Positions 37,427 through 46,722 are shown, numbered from the stretch's first letter. The stretch: 64,000 bases of DNA from Pseudomonas sp. R5-89-07 (GCF_003851685.1 NZ_CP027727.1:4030001-4094000), one strand, 5' to 3'. The notes: a model not told the origin generated them from the letters alone. Program-made: numbers and translations.

Positions 37427-37963
37427 TTATGGATAGTCCAGCGTAAAAGTTGAGGTCACCGTGTACGCACCGTGCCCGATGGTTTGTTCCGCGATGGCTG
37501 TCGGCTCGCCCTGCACATAAGCCTTGAGCTCAATGGCATTGCTGCCGTCGCTCAACACCTGCCTGTCGCTGACGGTATTGAGGGGCAAGGGCTTATCGCT
37601 CAGCGTCTCGATGCCGACGCCGATGCCAGAGGCACCGCTGCCACCGTCCAGCGCGAGCAAGCCGGGAAGCTCGCGGTTTTCTAAACCGCCGAAGGTGATG
37701 GTCACCGAGTTGCCGATCGTGGTGTCGCAGTCTTCCAGGTGCAGCTTGAAACGCTTACCCACCGATCGCGTGTTGATATAGAGGTACTTGCTGGTGAGGT
37801 CCCAGAGCTCCAGCCTGACGGCCTCGTCGCCAGGGCGAAGGGTGCAGGCCTCTTCGACCAGGTTGCCTTTGAGACGCAGATTGTCCGCCGCGTGCCCCAT
37901 GGGGATCAGACCGCAGATGAGCAGGAGTGCCAGGCCGTGCTTTTGAACCCTTTGATATCGCAT
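37427..37963 (-). CDS. Fimbrial subunit (pilin)
   Basis: 178 residues with signal peptide MRYQRVQKHGLALLLICGLIPMGHA. The mature part has the pilin fold pattern: donor-strand-like start NLRLKGNLVEEACTL, a cysteine pair (ACTL...EDCDT) and the terminal beta-strand TSTFTLDYP, with the penultimate tyrosine that chaperones bind. AGGAG eight bases before ATG 37963. It lies between two other pilin-type genes with short gaps; probably a minor or adaptor pilin. Confidence 0.85.
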   Translation of the reverse strand: MRYQRVQKHGLALLLICGLIPMGHAADNLRLKGNLVEEACTLRPGDEAVRLELWDLTSKYLYINTRSVGKRFKLHLEDCDTTIGNSVTITFGGLENRELPGLLALDGGSGASGIGVGIETLSDKPLPLNTVSDRQVLSDGSNAIELKAYVQGEPTAIAEQTIGHGAYTVTSTFTLDYP

Positions 37964-37974
37964 CGATTCAGCTC

Positions 37975-38454
37975 CTACTGGTATTCGGCCAACAACGTGG
38001 CCACCGCTGTGAACCCGGCGGGAGGCAGCGTTGCGCCGGGCTGTTGCACCGGCACCACCTCTAATGTCGGCGGTGATGACAGGGTGATATCCAGCGGCGT
38101 ATTGAGTGAAAATGGCAGGTTATTCTGAAAAACCCGAATGCCCAGCGCAGGCACGCTGGTCTGCACCGCTGCACCGTCAAACGCTGTGGGAGTGCCGTTG
38201 ACGCTCAGTTTCAGCGCCCACGGCAGCGTGTCAGTGCCACAGTTGATCGCGTAGCCGACGCCCCTGCGATACCTCACGCCGTCGACGCGTTTTACCCCGA
38301 CATCGCCAAAGTCGACTTCAATGGTGTTGCCCGCATCGATGGTGCAGGGGGGCGGCTCATTCAACGTCCCGCTGAACGTCACGTTGGCCGACGCGCCACT
38401 GCACAGGCCGATGGCCCACAGGGCGAACAACGCTCGTGGCTGCCAAGCTGTCAT
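37975..38454 (-). CDS. Fimbrial subunit (pilin)
   Basis: 159 residues, signal peptide MTAWQPRALFALWAIGLCSGASA, then VTFSGTLNEPPPCTID and a second cysteine in YAINCGT. The C-terminal strand TAVATLLAEYQ carries the penultimate tyrosine of secreted pilins. AGAGGA lies before ATG 38454. Sequence and layout closely resemble the next upstream subunit (PPPCxI, VDGVxYRRxVxYxxxC), so the two look like an ancient duplication; likely minor tip pilins of the PapK/PapE sort. Confidence 0.85.
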   Translation of the reverse strand: MTAWQPRALFALWAIGLCSGASANVTFSGTLNEPPPCTIDAGNTIEVDFGDVGVKRVDGVRYRRGVGYAINCGTDTLPWALKLSVNGTPTAFDGAAVQTSVPALGIRVFQNNLPFSLNTPLDITLSSPPTLEVVPVQQPGATLPPAGFTAVATLLAEYQ

Positions 38455-38500
38455 GGGTCGTTCCTCTTCTTGTTAATGGCCGTGTTATCAGTGGTAGCCA

Positions 38501-38986
38501 TCATTGGTAATCGACCACCAGGGTCGCGGTGGCATCGAAGGCCCCGCCGGTCAGCTTGCTGCCCGCGCGTTTGACCGGCACCGCCTGCACCACGGGGAAA
38601 TTGGGGTAGGTAAAATTCACCGCCGTATTCAGCGGCCAGTCCGCGCCATTCACAAACAGTTTGACCCCAAGATCGGCCTTGCGGGTCGAGAGCACGCGAC
38701 TGTCAAATGACGCCACCGTCCCCTTGAGTTCCAGGGTCAGCGCATTGCTGAACGGTGAATCACAGGTGACGGTATACGGCACATCGCGACGGTAGTTGAC
38801 CCCGTCGACCCGTGTCGTCAGCAGGTCATTGCCAAACGGCACGTCGAGGGTGCTGCCACCGTTGATGACGCACGGCGGAGGCGCGATGATCACCGCACGA
38901 ATGGTCAAGCTGGTCTCGGCCTGTACGCCCTGGCTGACCGCCAGCAACATGCCGCCGGTGATCCAGCCGATTGATTTAGCCATCAT
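38501..38986 (-). CDS. Fimbrial subunit (pilin)
   Basis: 161 residues. Signal peptide MMAKSIGWITGGMLLAVSQGVQA, mature start ETSLTIRAVIIAPPPCVING, second cysteine in YTVTCDSP and end strand DATATLVVDYQ. I chose ATG 38986 because AAGGG lies five bases before it; the frame also contains ATGs at 39001 and 39016 inside the previous gene. Paralogue of the following pilin by the shared VDGVNYRRDV motif. Confidence 0.85.
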   Translation of the reverse strand: MMAKSIGWITGGMLLAVSQGVQAETSLTIRAVIIAPPPCVINGGSTLDVPFGNDLLTTRVDGVNYRRDVPYTVTCDSPFSNALTLELKGTVASFDSRVLSTRKADLGVKLFVNGADWPLNTAVNFTYPNFPVVQAVPVKRAGSKLTGGAFDATATLVVDYQ

Positions 38987-38993
38987 TGCACCC

Positions 38994-39575
38994 TTAGTCA
39001 TAATTGAGCCTGACATCCACCACGGCCCTGAATGCCCCGCTGGTCAACGGCGCCGCAGTGCGCGTGGGCCAGACATTCCAGGTCTGGATATTGCGGCCCA
39101 CCGGCAAGAACAGCGGCTGGCCCCGTGCGCCCAATTGCACGTCCCGGCCCAGAGCATCGGTCAACTGCAGGCCCATGCCGGTGATGCCCTGCACTTTGAC
39201 CAGCCGCGGATCATCGGCATCGGCCGGCGCCTGGAACGTGACCGACAGCACCGGTTGGTATGCGCTCCAGGTCAGGTTTCCGGTGCGCTCATTGCGTATA
39301 CGGCCGGCGGTACGCAGGCAATCGCTGAACCGCAGTTGAAAGGCTTTGGGGGTCGCCTGGTCACCGGGGCGTTGCAACTGGCTGGTCGACACCGCGTCCA
39401 GATCGACGGTCTGGTGCACCGATGTCATCTCCAGGCTGCAAGGCGACTCATGCATGGACCCGAGCACATTGAGCATGCCGCTCATGCCTTCGATATCTTC
39501 CTCATCCTCGGCGTAGGCACCCACTGCCAAGGCCCATAACAGGGCACCCAGGACCTTCACTTTTTGCGACTTCAT
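38994..39575 (-). CDS. Fimbrial subunit, PapH/PapG-unlike minor pilin
   Basis: 193 residues. Signal peptide MKSQKVKVLGALLWALAVGAYA, an acidic start (EDEEDIEGM), cysteines in ESPCSLEMTSVHQTV and FSDCLRTA, and end strand AFRAVVDVRLNYD. The VHQTVDLDAVSTSQLQ stretch resembles IDQTIEMPPEPVG of the second subunit gene, so these form one pilin type with each other. GGAG seven bases before ATG 39575; an ATG at 39596 overlaps the chaperone stop but has no ribosome site. Probably a minor pilin. Confidence 0.82.
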   Translation of the reverse strand: MKSQKVKVLGALLWALAVGAYAEDEEDIEGMSGMLNVLGSMHESPCSLEMTSVHQTVDLDAVSTSQLQRPGDQATPKAFQLRFSDCLRTAGRIRNERTGNLTWSAYQPVLSVTFQAPADADDPRLVKVQGITGMGLQLTDALGRDVQLGARGQPLFLPVGRNIQTWNVWPTRTAAPLTSGAFRAVVDVRLNYD

Positions 39576-39592
39576 GGCGTTCTCCAGCAGCA

Positions 39593-40354
39593 TCACTCAT
39601 TCGCCGGCGCGGCCTGCGGGTTTACTGTGCAAGTGTCGCCCGTGCAACTGAAGGCCAGCACCGGGCGCCCGCCATAATCGTTGACATAGGCCAGGTAAGG
39701 GCTTGTACCCAGTGCCTTGGCCGTGGCCCCCAGCGTCAGGGCGCCCTTGGGCGGCACCATCAGCGGCGTAAAGCCGGGCACGGTCTTGCCGTCCTTGCTG
39801 CTGCGCGCATCTACCAGGGTCACGTAGTACGGCGTAGGGTTATTTACCCGGTATTGATCGCCTTCACGGGTCAGGGTCAGCTTCTCCTGCCAGGGGTTGG
39901 ACAGGTCCTGCTGGCTCGGCGCAATGGCTTGCGGTCGGTAGAACAGCTTGATGCGCGTCTGCAGGGCAATCTGCAGGGTGTTGGACTTATCGCTGCGCGG
40001 CGGGATCTCCCTCAGGTTGAAGTAGTAGACCGTCTCCCGATCCTGCGGCAGCGCCTTGGCCGCCGGCAACGCCTGGACTTTCACCTGGCTTTGCTTACCC
40101 GGCTCCAATCGCTGAACCGGGGGCAGCACGATCAACGGCGTGGTGATCTTCTGACCGGCTTCATCCTCGATCCAGCCCTGGGCCAGATACGGCAGCTGGG
40201 TATTGTTGTTGGTGATGTTCACGCTGGTGGCGTCTTTGCCACCGTCGAAAATCACGCGGGTACGGTCCAGGCCCACCGCTGCGTTGGCACTCTGGCTCAA
40301 GGCCAGGGCCAACAGCGCAAAGGCCGGGAAAGTGGAACCTGTGGTCGGTTTCAT
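39593..40354 (-). CDS. Fimbrial periplasmic chaperone (PapD/FimC family)
   Basis: 253-residue two-domain immunoglobulin-like chaperone that caps pilins by donor-strand complementation and delivers them to the usher. Signal peptide ending SQSANA. The invariant pattern is present: LDRTRVIFDG with the pilin-carboxylate-binding Arg, LPQDRETVYYFNLREIPP, and RIKLFYRP with the conserved Lys. C-terminal cysteines (FSCTGDTCTV) near residue 240 may form a disulfide. Its ATG overlaps the usher stop (ATGA), so translation is coupled. Confidence 0.93.
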   Translation of the reverse strand: MKPTTGSTFPAFALLALALSQSANAAVGLDRTRVIFDGGKDATSVNITNNNTQLPYLAQGWIEDEAGQKITTPLIVLPPVQRLEPGKQSQVKVQALPAAKALPQDRETVYYFNLREIPPRSDKSNTLQIALQTRIKLFYRPQAIAPSQQDLSNPWQEKLTLTREGDQYRVNNPTPYYVTLVDARSSKDGKTVPGFTPLMVPPKGALTLGATAKALGTSPYLAYVNDYGGRPVLAFSCTGDTCTVNPQAAPANE

Positions 40355-42954
40355 GAGGCTGTGTTCTCCGTATCGTTAGGCTTGCCGGTCAGCCCGGCGG
40401 GCTCGGGCAAGGATGGGTCGGCGGCTACCATCTGGCAGCGCAATTGCAGGGCGTCGGTCAAACCATCGGCGGGCAGTGTGGCGGGCAGCGTGAGCATGCA
40501 TCGCTCGTCACCGCCCCAACTGACGCTCATCTGTTCGCCGGCCTGGATGCCGCTCAGGTAGACATGGCCGCCATCATTCACAATGCCGGTGTCCTGCTGC
40601 TTGAGGTTCTTCACCGTCGCGCCGAAGGGCGGCGCAGTGCCATCCGCCAGGCGCAGCACCGCCATGGCTTTTTCACCGGCGATCACGTCCAGCGCGCGAT
40701 AACCGATCGCCCCTTCGGTCAGGGTCAATTGCGTGACGGATTGAGTCGCTTCGACATTGCTTGGCAGGCGCTCCAGATCAACACTGGCGGCGGTACGCTG
40801 GTAACTGCTGATGTCCGAGATCACCGCCTTGCCGAAGGCATTACTGCGGGTCGGCGCGCCGTAACCGCGTACAGGCACATCGGGCACGCCGGCGGTATCG
40901 ACCATCAGGCGGGTGCCGCCTGTGCTGGTGGTTCGATGAAGCGCGGCACCGTAGGCCGTGAGCGTGGCGCCGCCGCGTGCAGACACACTGAGGCTGCTGG
41001 AACCGCCCTGCTGCCGGCTGGCGCTCACATCGATGTCGGCGTTGTCGCCCATATGGCTCAGGTAACCGCTGGCGGAGGTGTCGCTGGCACTGAGCTGGTA
41101 GCTATTACGCTCATCGAGGCGATCGCTGTAGCGCGTTGCAAGGTTGTTTTTGCCGCCGGCTCGGTTGGCATCCAGTGACAGCGTGCCGGTACGCCCCAAC
41201 GGCAGGCTGACGGTCAGCGCCATGCCGTTATCCTTGTGGTTATATTCCTGGGTGCGGTACATGTTCAGGGACAGGCTCATGTTCTTGACCGTGCCCACAT
41301 TGAAGTAGCGCGACAGCGACAGGTTCCAGCGATGGGTGTCGGGCCGGTCCCAGTAGGTTTGCTTGTTGTAGCTGGCGTAGACGGTGGCGCCCAGGTCACG
41401 AAACTGCTTGTTGACCGTCACCGTATACAGCGCCTTGCTGCCGCCGATAGGCTTCCAGCCCTCTTCGGGGTCCCGATAATCGCCACGCCCGCCGAGTTCG
41501 CCATTCAACCCGTAATGCCGGGCATCCAGGTACTCGCTCATGCTCAGGAAGTTCTTCTCGGAAAAGCGGTAGCCGGCGAACGTCACCTGGCTGTCGTACT
41601 GTTCGAAGTTCTTGGAATATTGAAGGCGGTAGGATTTTCCCGAGAGCGTCTCGTTCCACACGGAGGCATGGGACTGCGTCACATCCAGCGAGACAGCGCC
41701 GAACGCCAGCAAATCCCGGCCGGCGCCCACGGATAAGGCCCGATAGTTGTTATCGGTGATGCCGCCACCGAACAACGACCAGCCATTGCTCACGCCCCAG
41801 GAAAACTCGCCGGTACCGAAGAAGTCGCCATCGGAGCCGTTCTGCAGATTGGACGGTCGCCCGCTCGCCAGCTTGTAACGCACTTGGCCTGGGCGCGTCA
41901 GGTAAGGCACCCCGGCCGTGTTGAGCTGGAAGGTATGGACCGAACCGTCCTGTTCTTCCACCCGCACATCCAGCCTGCCGGTCACCGCATCATTGAGGTC
42001 CTGAATGCGAAAAGGGCCGGCCGCGACCAGGGTCTCGTAAAGCACACGCCCCTGCTGGCTGATGATGACTTTCGCATTGGTCTTGGCCACGCCGACCACT
42101 TCCGGCGCGTAACCACGCAAATTCGGTGGCAACTGGCTTTGGTCCGAATTGAGCGCGGCACCGGTGAAACGGAAGCTGTCGAACAGGTCCGAATACAGGT
42201 AGCTCTCACCCACCACCAGGCGTGCCTGCAACGCTGGAATGGCGCGATACGCGTAGTAACGGCTCCACTCCAGCTTTTGCGGCCCGGCCGCCTCTTGCCG
42301 GCCATTCTCCACGCGCCCCTGCCAATCGGCCCGCAGACGCCAGGCGCCGGCATTGGCCCCGACGGTGCCGTTGCCACTGAGGTTTTTGCGCTGGCCGTCG
42401 TCCTTCTGGTAGTTGGACTGCGCCGTCAGGCTGTAATCGAGCAAGAGCCCCGGCACCCCCTCGTCCCATCGCGACGGCGGGTCCCAGTTGAGGGCGTTGT
42501 ACTCAAGGTAAGCCTGGGGCAGGTTGATGCTCAGGGTCGCGGTGGCCAGGTCGCCACTGACCTCCATGCCCGGCATGCTGGTGATATCCAGGCACTCCCC
42601 GCCCCTCCACCAGGTGAGTTTGCCGGCTTCGGACACTCTCAGGCCCAACTGCTCGACAAGCGCCTGCGACAAACAGGCCTGGCTGCCCTTGGGATCATTA
42701 TCGGGGGGATAGAACGCCACCGATTGTTCAGCGATAGGCTGGGCGTTCAACTGCACCGCCATCGAGTAAGTGCCTGGCAGAATGAATCCGCTGCGCGCAA
42801 ATTGAGACAAGTCAATATTAGTGCGATCACTCAGATCGAGAACGTCGGTATTGAACTCGATATCACCGGCGCCCATGGCAGTGCCCGCCAATGACATCAA
42901 CCCGCCAAACAGTCCGGGGCGGAGCGTATTTTTGATCTTCGACGTATTCAACAT
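40351..42954 (-). CDS. Fimbrial outer-membrane usher (FimD/PapC family)
   Basis: 867-residue 24-strand beta-barrel that recruits chaperone-pilin complexes and threads the growing fimbria. An N-terminal binding domain follows the signal region (IEFNTDVLDLSDRTNIDLSQF, the usual FNxDFL/L-type start). The barrel includes LPPNLRGYAPEVVGVAKTNA, the most conserved usher motif, and IRDLNDA-like IQDLNDAVTGRLDV. A plug and two C-terminal domains follow (PFGATVKNL, cysteines near the end). Length is normal. Usher precedes chaperone, the reverse of the pap order. Confidence 0.94.
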   Translation of the reverse strand: MLNTSKIKNTLRPGLFGGLMSLAGTAMGAGDIEFNTDVLDLSDRTNIDLSQFARSGFILPGTYSMAVQLNAQPIAEQSVAFYPPDNDPKGSQACLSQALVEQLGLRVSEAGKLTWWRGGECLDITSMPGMEVSGDLATATLSINLPQAYLEYNALNWDPPSRWDEGVPGLLLDYSLTAQSNYQKDDGQRKNLSGNGTVGANAGAWRLRADWQGRVENGRQEAAGPQKLEWSRYYAYRAIPALQARLVVGESYLYSDLFDSFRFTGAALNSDQSQLPPNLRGYAPEVVGVAKTNAKVIISQQGRVLYETLVAAGPFRIQDLNDAVTGRLDVRVEEQDGSVHTFQLNTAGVPYLTRPGQVRYKLASGRPSNLQNGSDGDFFGTGEFSWGVSNGWSLFGGGITDNNYRALSVGAGRDLLAFGAVSLDVTQSHASVWNETLSGKSYRLQYSKNFEQYDSQVTFAGYRFSEKNFLSMSEYLDARHYGLNGELGGRGDYRDPEEGWKPIGGSKALYTVTVNKQFRDLGATVYASYNKQTYWDRPDTHRWNLSLSRYFNVGTVKNMSLSLNMYRTQEYNHKDNGMALTVSLPLGRTGTLSLDANRAGGKNNLATRYSDRLDERNSYQLSASDTSASGYLSHMGDNADIDVSASRQQGGSSSLSVSARGGATLTAYGAALHRTTSTGGTRLMVDTAGVPDVPVRGYGAPTRSNAFGKAVISDISSYQRTAASVDLERLPSNVEATQSVTQLTLTEGAIGYRALDVIAGEKAMAVLRLADGTAPPFGATVKNLKQQDTGIVNDGGHVYLSGIQAGEQMSVSWGGDERCMLTLPATLPADGLTDALQLRCQMVAADPSLPEPAGLTGKPNDTENTAS

Positions 42955-42973
42955 GAAAGCTGTCCATCACTGT

Positions 42974-43534
42974 TCAAAAGTATTCCAACTTGAACCGCAC
43001 CGCGGCACTGTGAGCCCCAACCACCAATGGCAAGCCGTTGCCGACCAGGTAAAACCGGTAATTGAGCGTCATGTCACCCTCCGCCAGCGGGACCGGGGCC
43101 ATGCGTTGCCCCGGCAGGCTCTCCTGGCCGGCGGCATCCACGATGTGCAACGCCACCCCCTGCGAGGCGCCAAACACGGCGAAGGAAAGCCCTGCCCTGT
43201 CGGTGGGCCCGTCGAACGTCACGCGCATGTGTTCCCAGTCAGGCAGGGTTGCACCTGGGCGCGACGGGTCCGGGCGGGTCAACGAGCAATTGACCAAGCG
43301 CAGCTGGAAGGGATGGTCTTCGCCCCGCGTGTTGCGCAAGAGCCGGCCAACCGGTTCGGGCGGCATCTCGATGGTTTGATCGATACTGGCCAGTTCCAGC
43401 CCGCAGGCAGAATCAATCACTTCGCCTCCGAGCAGCACGACCCCATCGCCTTGCGCAGGCGCCTGGGCGACCACACAAGGGCTGATGAATGTCGTCAATG
43501 AAGAGGCGATAGCCAGACGTATGAATGTGTTCAC
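42974..43534 (-). CDS. Fimbrial subunit (pilin), GTG start
   Basis: 186 residues. The start is GTG at 43534 with a strong GGGAGG five bases before it. Signal peptide MNTFIRLAIASSLTTF... ending near VAQA. Mature part: GDGVVLLGGEVIDSACGLEL, second cysteine in LRLVNCSLTR, and end strand AAVRFKLEYF with the aromatic C-terminus chaperones recognise. Between the major pilin and the usher, a place often used by the PapH-type terminator pilin. Confidence 0.85.
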   Translation of the reverse strand: MNTFIRLAIASSLTTFISPCVVAQAPAQGDGVVLLGGEVIDSACGLELASIDQTIEMPPEPVGRLLRNTRGEDHPFQLRLVNCSLTRPDPSRPGATLPDWEHMRVTFDGPTDRAGLSFAVFGASQGVALHIVDAAGQESLPGQRMAPVPLAEGDMTLNYRFYLVGNGLPLVVGAHSAAVRFKLEYF

Positions 43535-43585
43535 CTGGACCTCCCGTCAGCGTTCCCCCGCCACACCAGGTGGCGGGGGCAAAAC

Positions 43586-44107
43586 TTACTGATAAGCCAA
43601 GGTGAAATTGGTGACCGCACTGAAGTCGCCAGGGACGATCGTGCCAGTGGTGGCGCCTTGTACATAGGCACCGAATTCCAGAGTGTTGTCCCCAACGGAA
43701 ATGATTTGCGGGGCGGTAGGCACACCCAACTTAACCAGGTCGCCGCCGTGGGTCATCATGATGCCCACGCCGCCAGCACCGCCGACCGTACCGATCGCGC
43801 CCGGCACAACGGTGGAGGGCGCGCCGGTGAAGGTCGTGGTGACGGTGTTGTCGGTGAGGCCCGTCAGGTCGCAACCTTCCAGTTCGATCAGCACGCGCCG
43901 GGCCTCCGACTTGCCCCCCGATTGCAACTGATGCTTTGCAATCGCCCCCAGGCGAACGGTTTGATCAACGGAGTCAGGCTTGATAGAGCAAGCCCCGGAG
44001 TGCACCGACCCCAAAAACGTAACCGTTCCGTCCGCCGCGTGCGCCATCGACACCGAGCCCGCCAGCAGACCGACAGACAACAGCACAGTTTTCATTTTGG
44101 TTTTCAT
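43586..44107 (-). CDS. Major fimbrial subunit (FimA-like)
   Basis: 173 residues, the first gene of the operon and the usual place and size for the structural pilin. Signal peptide ends SMAHA. The mature N-terminal strand ADGTVTFLGSVHSGACSI carries the first cysteine, the second is in ELEGCDLTG, and the end FSAVTNFTLAYQ has the conserved penultimate-type tyrosine. Gly/Thr-rich middle, as in type 1 pilins. A 436-bp leader lies upstream before the hairpin that ends the thiolase gene. Confidence 0.87.
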   Translation of the reverse strand: MKTKMKTVLLSVGLLAGSVSMAHAADGTVTFLGSVHSGACSIKPDSVDQTVRLGAIAKHQLQSGGKSEARRVLIELEGCDLTGLTDNTVTTTFTGAPSTVVPGAIGTVGGAGGVGIMMTHGGDLVKLGVPTAPQIISVGDNTLEFGAYVQGATTGTIVPGDFSAVTNFTLAYQ

Positions 44108-44543
44108 CTACAGATTCCCACTTAACAAGTGTCATTAAGAAGCCTTGCCACCGATAGGCACAGGGCTGATTAAAAGAGCGGTATGACCAGTGCTTCGAGG
44201 GGGTTGCTCCTGAGATGCTTTTCCAACTTGTTGTATTGCATTTCAGGACCACGCTCAACGCCGGGCAAGTGTCCGCTTCACACTTGAAGAAGTAAGCCAG
44301 CTGTTTCGTTTAACCGTGTAGCCCTTGCATATCAAGGCTTGCAGGAAATTTATGGCACTTTGCCAAAACTTTTAAATCAGCTGAAGGAATTGGACTACAA
44401 ACGAGTTAATGCTAATAATTCAGCGCCAGATACAGCCGTAAGAATATGGCTACACAGACTTTAAAAACAATAAACCTTACTGGGATTTTGCAACTAAGGA
44501 ATTCAGCCGACGGGCAAGTGGCGTTGATGAATGGCAGATGCAA
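44108..44543. other. Long AT-rich leader of the fimbrial operon
   Basis: 436 bases without a credible gene. It holds the fimbrial promoter (minus strand). I see a 7-bp inverted repeat CAAGTGT-N7-ACACTTG at 44266-44286 and a 10-bp direct repeat CGGGCAAGTG at 44262 and 44511. No pair of longer inverted repeats of the invertible fim-switch type is evident. Confidence 0.45.
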
Positions 44544-44568
44544 ACAGGGGGAGCAAAGCTCCCCCTGT
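44544..44568 (-). terminator. Hairpin after the thiolase gene
   Basis: ACAGGGGGAGC-N3-GCTCCCCCTGT, 11 bp perfect, 26 bases beyond the thiolase stop on the minus strand, followed by TTT. Probable rho-independent terminator with a short T-run. Confidence 0.65.
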
Positions 44569-44594
44569 GACACGTGCTGCAACCGTCAATCCAT

Positions 44595-45779
44595 CTAGCG
44601 CACCGCTTCAAACAACCCGGTTGCGCCCATCCCGCCACCCACGCACATGGTGACGATGCCGTAGCGTAAATCACGCCGTTGCAGCTCACGCACCAGGTGC
44701 CCCACTTGCCGTGACCCGGTCATGCCGAATGGATGGCCTATGGCGATGGAGCCGCCGTTGACGTTGTACCGGGCATTGTCGATTTCCAGGCGATTACGGG
44801 CGTACAGGCACTGCGAGGCAAACGCTTCGTTGAGTTCCCACAGGTCGATGTCCGCTACCTGCAAGCCTTTGGCCTTGAGCAACTTGGGCACCGAGAACAC
44901 CGGGCCGATGCCCATTTCGTCGGGCTCGCACCCGGCCACGGTAAAACCGCGAAAGAACGCCTTGGGCTTGAGCCCCAGCGCCAGGGCCCTTTCCAGGCTC
45001 ATCACCAAGGTCATCGACGCGCCGTCGGACAGCTGCGACGAATTACCTGCTGTCACCGAACCGTCTTCGGCAAACACCGGCTTCAGGCCACTGAGGCTGG
45101 CCAGGGTGGTGTCGGGGCGATTGCAGTCGTCGCGGTCGACCACGCCATCGAGCACCTGTACCTGGCCGGTGGCTTTGTCTTCGACGCTGTACTTGACCGC
45201 CATCGGCACGATTTCATCGTCAAACAGGCCATCGGCCTGGGCCTGTGCGGTGCGCTGCTGGCTCTGCAGGGCATACAGGTCCTGGTCTTCGCGGCTGACG
45301 TGGTAGCGCCGCGCGACGATTTCGGCGGTCTGGCCCATGGGGAAATAGATACCCGGCACCTGCTCTTTGAGCAGCGGGTTGATCAGGTGGTCGGTGTTGA
45401 CGCTTTTCATGGTCAGGCTGATGGATTCAACGCCGCCGGCGACAATGATGTCGCTGCACCCCGAGGCAATCTGGTTGGCGGCAATGGCAATCGCCTGCAA
45501 GCCCGACGAACAGAAACGGTTGAGCGTCATGCCCGCCGTACCGGTGCCCAGTCGCGACAGCACCGCCACGTTGCGTCCGATGTTGTAGCCCTGGGCGCCC
45601 TCGTTGGAGCCGGCGCCAACAATGCAGTCCTCCACCGTCGCCGGGTCGATGCCATTGCGGCTCAACAGCGCGTTTACGCAATGGGCCGCCATGTCATCAG
45701 GCCGCGTCTGGTTGAACTTTCCGCGAAAGGACTTGGCCAGGCCGGTTCGCACGCTGTCGACGATCACTACTTCACGCAT
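44595..45779 (-). CDS. Acetyl-CoA C-acyltransferase (thiolase)
   Basis: 394-residue thiolase condensing or cleaving acyl-CoA and acetyl-CoA, in fatty-acid breakdown or acetoacetyl-CoA formation. The nucleophile Cys90 is in NRFCSSGLQA. The other catalytic residues are in NEAFASQ, GHPFGMTG (His) and CVGGGMG (second Cys). Length and motifs fit type I/II thiolases of the FadA/AtoB family. No fatty-acid oxidation partner (FadB) is adjacent, so the chain-length preference stays open. Its start borders the 180-bp REP array. Confidence 0.92.
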   Translation of the reverse strand: MREVVIVDSVRTGLAKSFRGKFNQTRPDDMAAHCVNALLSRNGIDPATVEDCIVGAGSNEGAQGYNIGRNVAVLSRLGTGTAGMTLNRFCSSGLQAIAIAANQIASGCSDIIVAGGVESISLTMKSVNTDHLINPLLKEQVPGIYFPMGQTAEIVARRYHVSREDQDLYALQSQQRTAQAQADGLFDDEIVPMAVKYSVEDKATGQVQVLDGVVDRDDCNRPDTTLASLSGLKPVFAEDGSVTAGNSSQLSDGASMTLVMSLERALALGLKPKAFFRGFTVAGCEPDEMGIGPVFSVPKLLKAKGLQVADIDLWELNEAFASQCLYARNRLEIDNARYNVNGGSIAIGHPFGMTGSRQVGHLVRELQRRDLRYGIVTMCVGGGMGATGLFEAVR

Positions 45780-45902
45780 GGGCTACCTCGATCTTGTGGT
45801 TGTGGATCGAGGATAGAGCGGGCCCTGGGCGACCGCGATGATCATTCACTGCATGGATGCAAAAGCATGGCAGCCAGGATGCGGTCTATCGGCTGCATGG
45901 AG

Positions 45903-46722
45903 ATCAAATGTGGGAGGGGGCTTGCCCCCGATAGCAGAGTGTCAGTCAATAAATCAGTAACTGACCCACCGCTATCGGGGGCAAGCCCCCTCCCACCTTT
46001 GATTGGCGTTGTCAGGTATCACGCGCCCGGCCATGCCAGCTGCGGGTTGGCGAAGTATCGCCACTGGCCTGAGTGAATGCGGTCAAATTGTGGGAGGGGG
46101 CTTGCTCCCGATAGCAGGGTGACAGTCAATAAATCAGTAACTGACCCACCGCTATCGGGGGCAAGCCCCCTCCCACCTTTGATTGGCGTTGTCAGGTATC
46201 ACGCGCCCGGCCATGCCAGCTGCGGGTTGGCGAAGTATCGCCACTGGCCTGAGTGAATGCGGTCAAATTGTGGGAGGGGGCAAGCCCTCGATAGCAGGGT
46301 GTCAGTCAATAAATCAGTAACTGACCCACCGCTATCGGGGGCAAGCCCCCTCCCACCTTTGATTGGCGTTGTCAGGTATCACGCGCCCGGCCATGCCAGC
46401 TGCGGGTTGGCGAAGTATCGCCACTGGCCTGAGTGAATGCGGTCAAATTGTGGGAGGGGGCTTGCCCTCGATAGCAGGGTGACAGTCAATAAATCAGTAA
46501 CTGACCCACCGCTATCGGGGGCAAGCCCCCTCCCACCTTTGATTGGCGTTGTCAGGTATCACGCGCCCGGCCATGCCAGCTGCGGGTTGGCGAAGTATCG
46601 CCACTGGCCTGAGTGAATGCGGTCAAATTGTGGGAGGGGGCTTGCCCCCGATAGCAGAGTGTCAGTCAATAAATCAGTAACTGACCCACCGCTATCGGGG
46701 GCAAGCCCCCTCCCACATTTGG
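45903..46722. repeat. Tandem array of five REP doublets, 180-bp period
   Basis: TGTGGGAGGGGGCTTG begins at 45909, 46089, 46269, 46449 and 46629, an exact 180-bp period. Each unit is an inverted REP pair (arms GTGGGAGGGGGCTTGCCCCC and GGGGGCAAGCCCCCTCCCAC, about 93 bp in all) plus an 87-bp spacer; the last unit lacks the spacer. Copies are identical except for a few bases at unit positions ~15-35, in and just after the left arm. It fills the gap between the thiolase start and the pap stop. Confidence 0.97.

Noticed and set aside
44108..44543. Invertible promoter (fim switch) upstream of the pilin operon
   Set aside because: Only a short 7-bp inverted repeat and a 10-bp direct repeat were found; no flanking inverted repeats or recombinase gene.
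45903..46722. CRISPR-like regular repeats
   Set aside because: The 180-bp period with internal palindromes and identical spacers is a tandem REP array; CRISPR repeats are short with unique spacers, and no cas gene is present.
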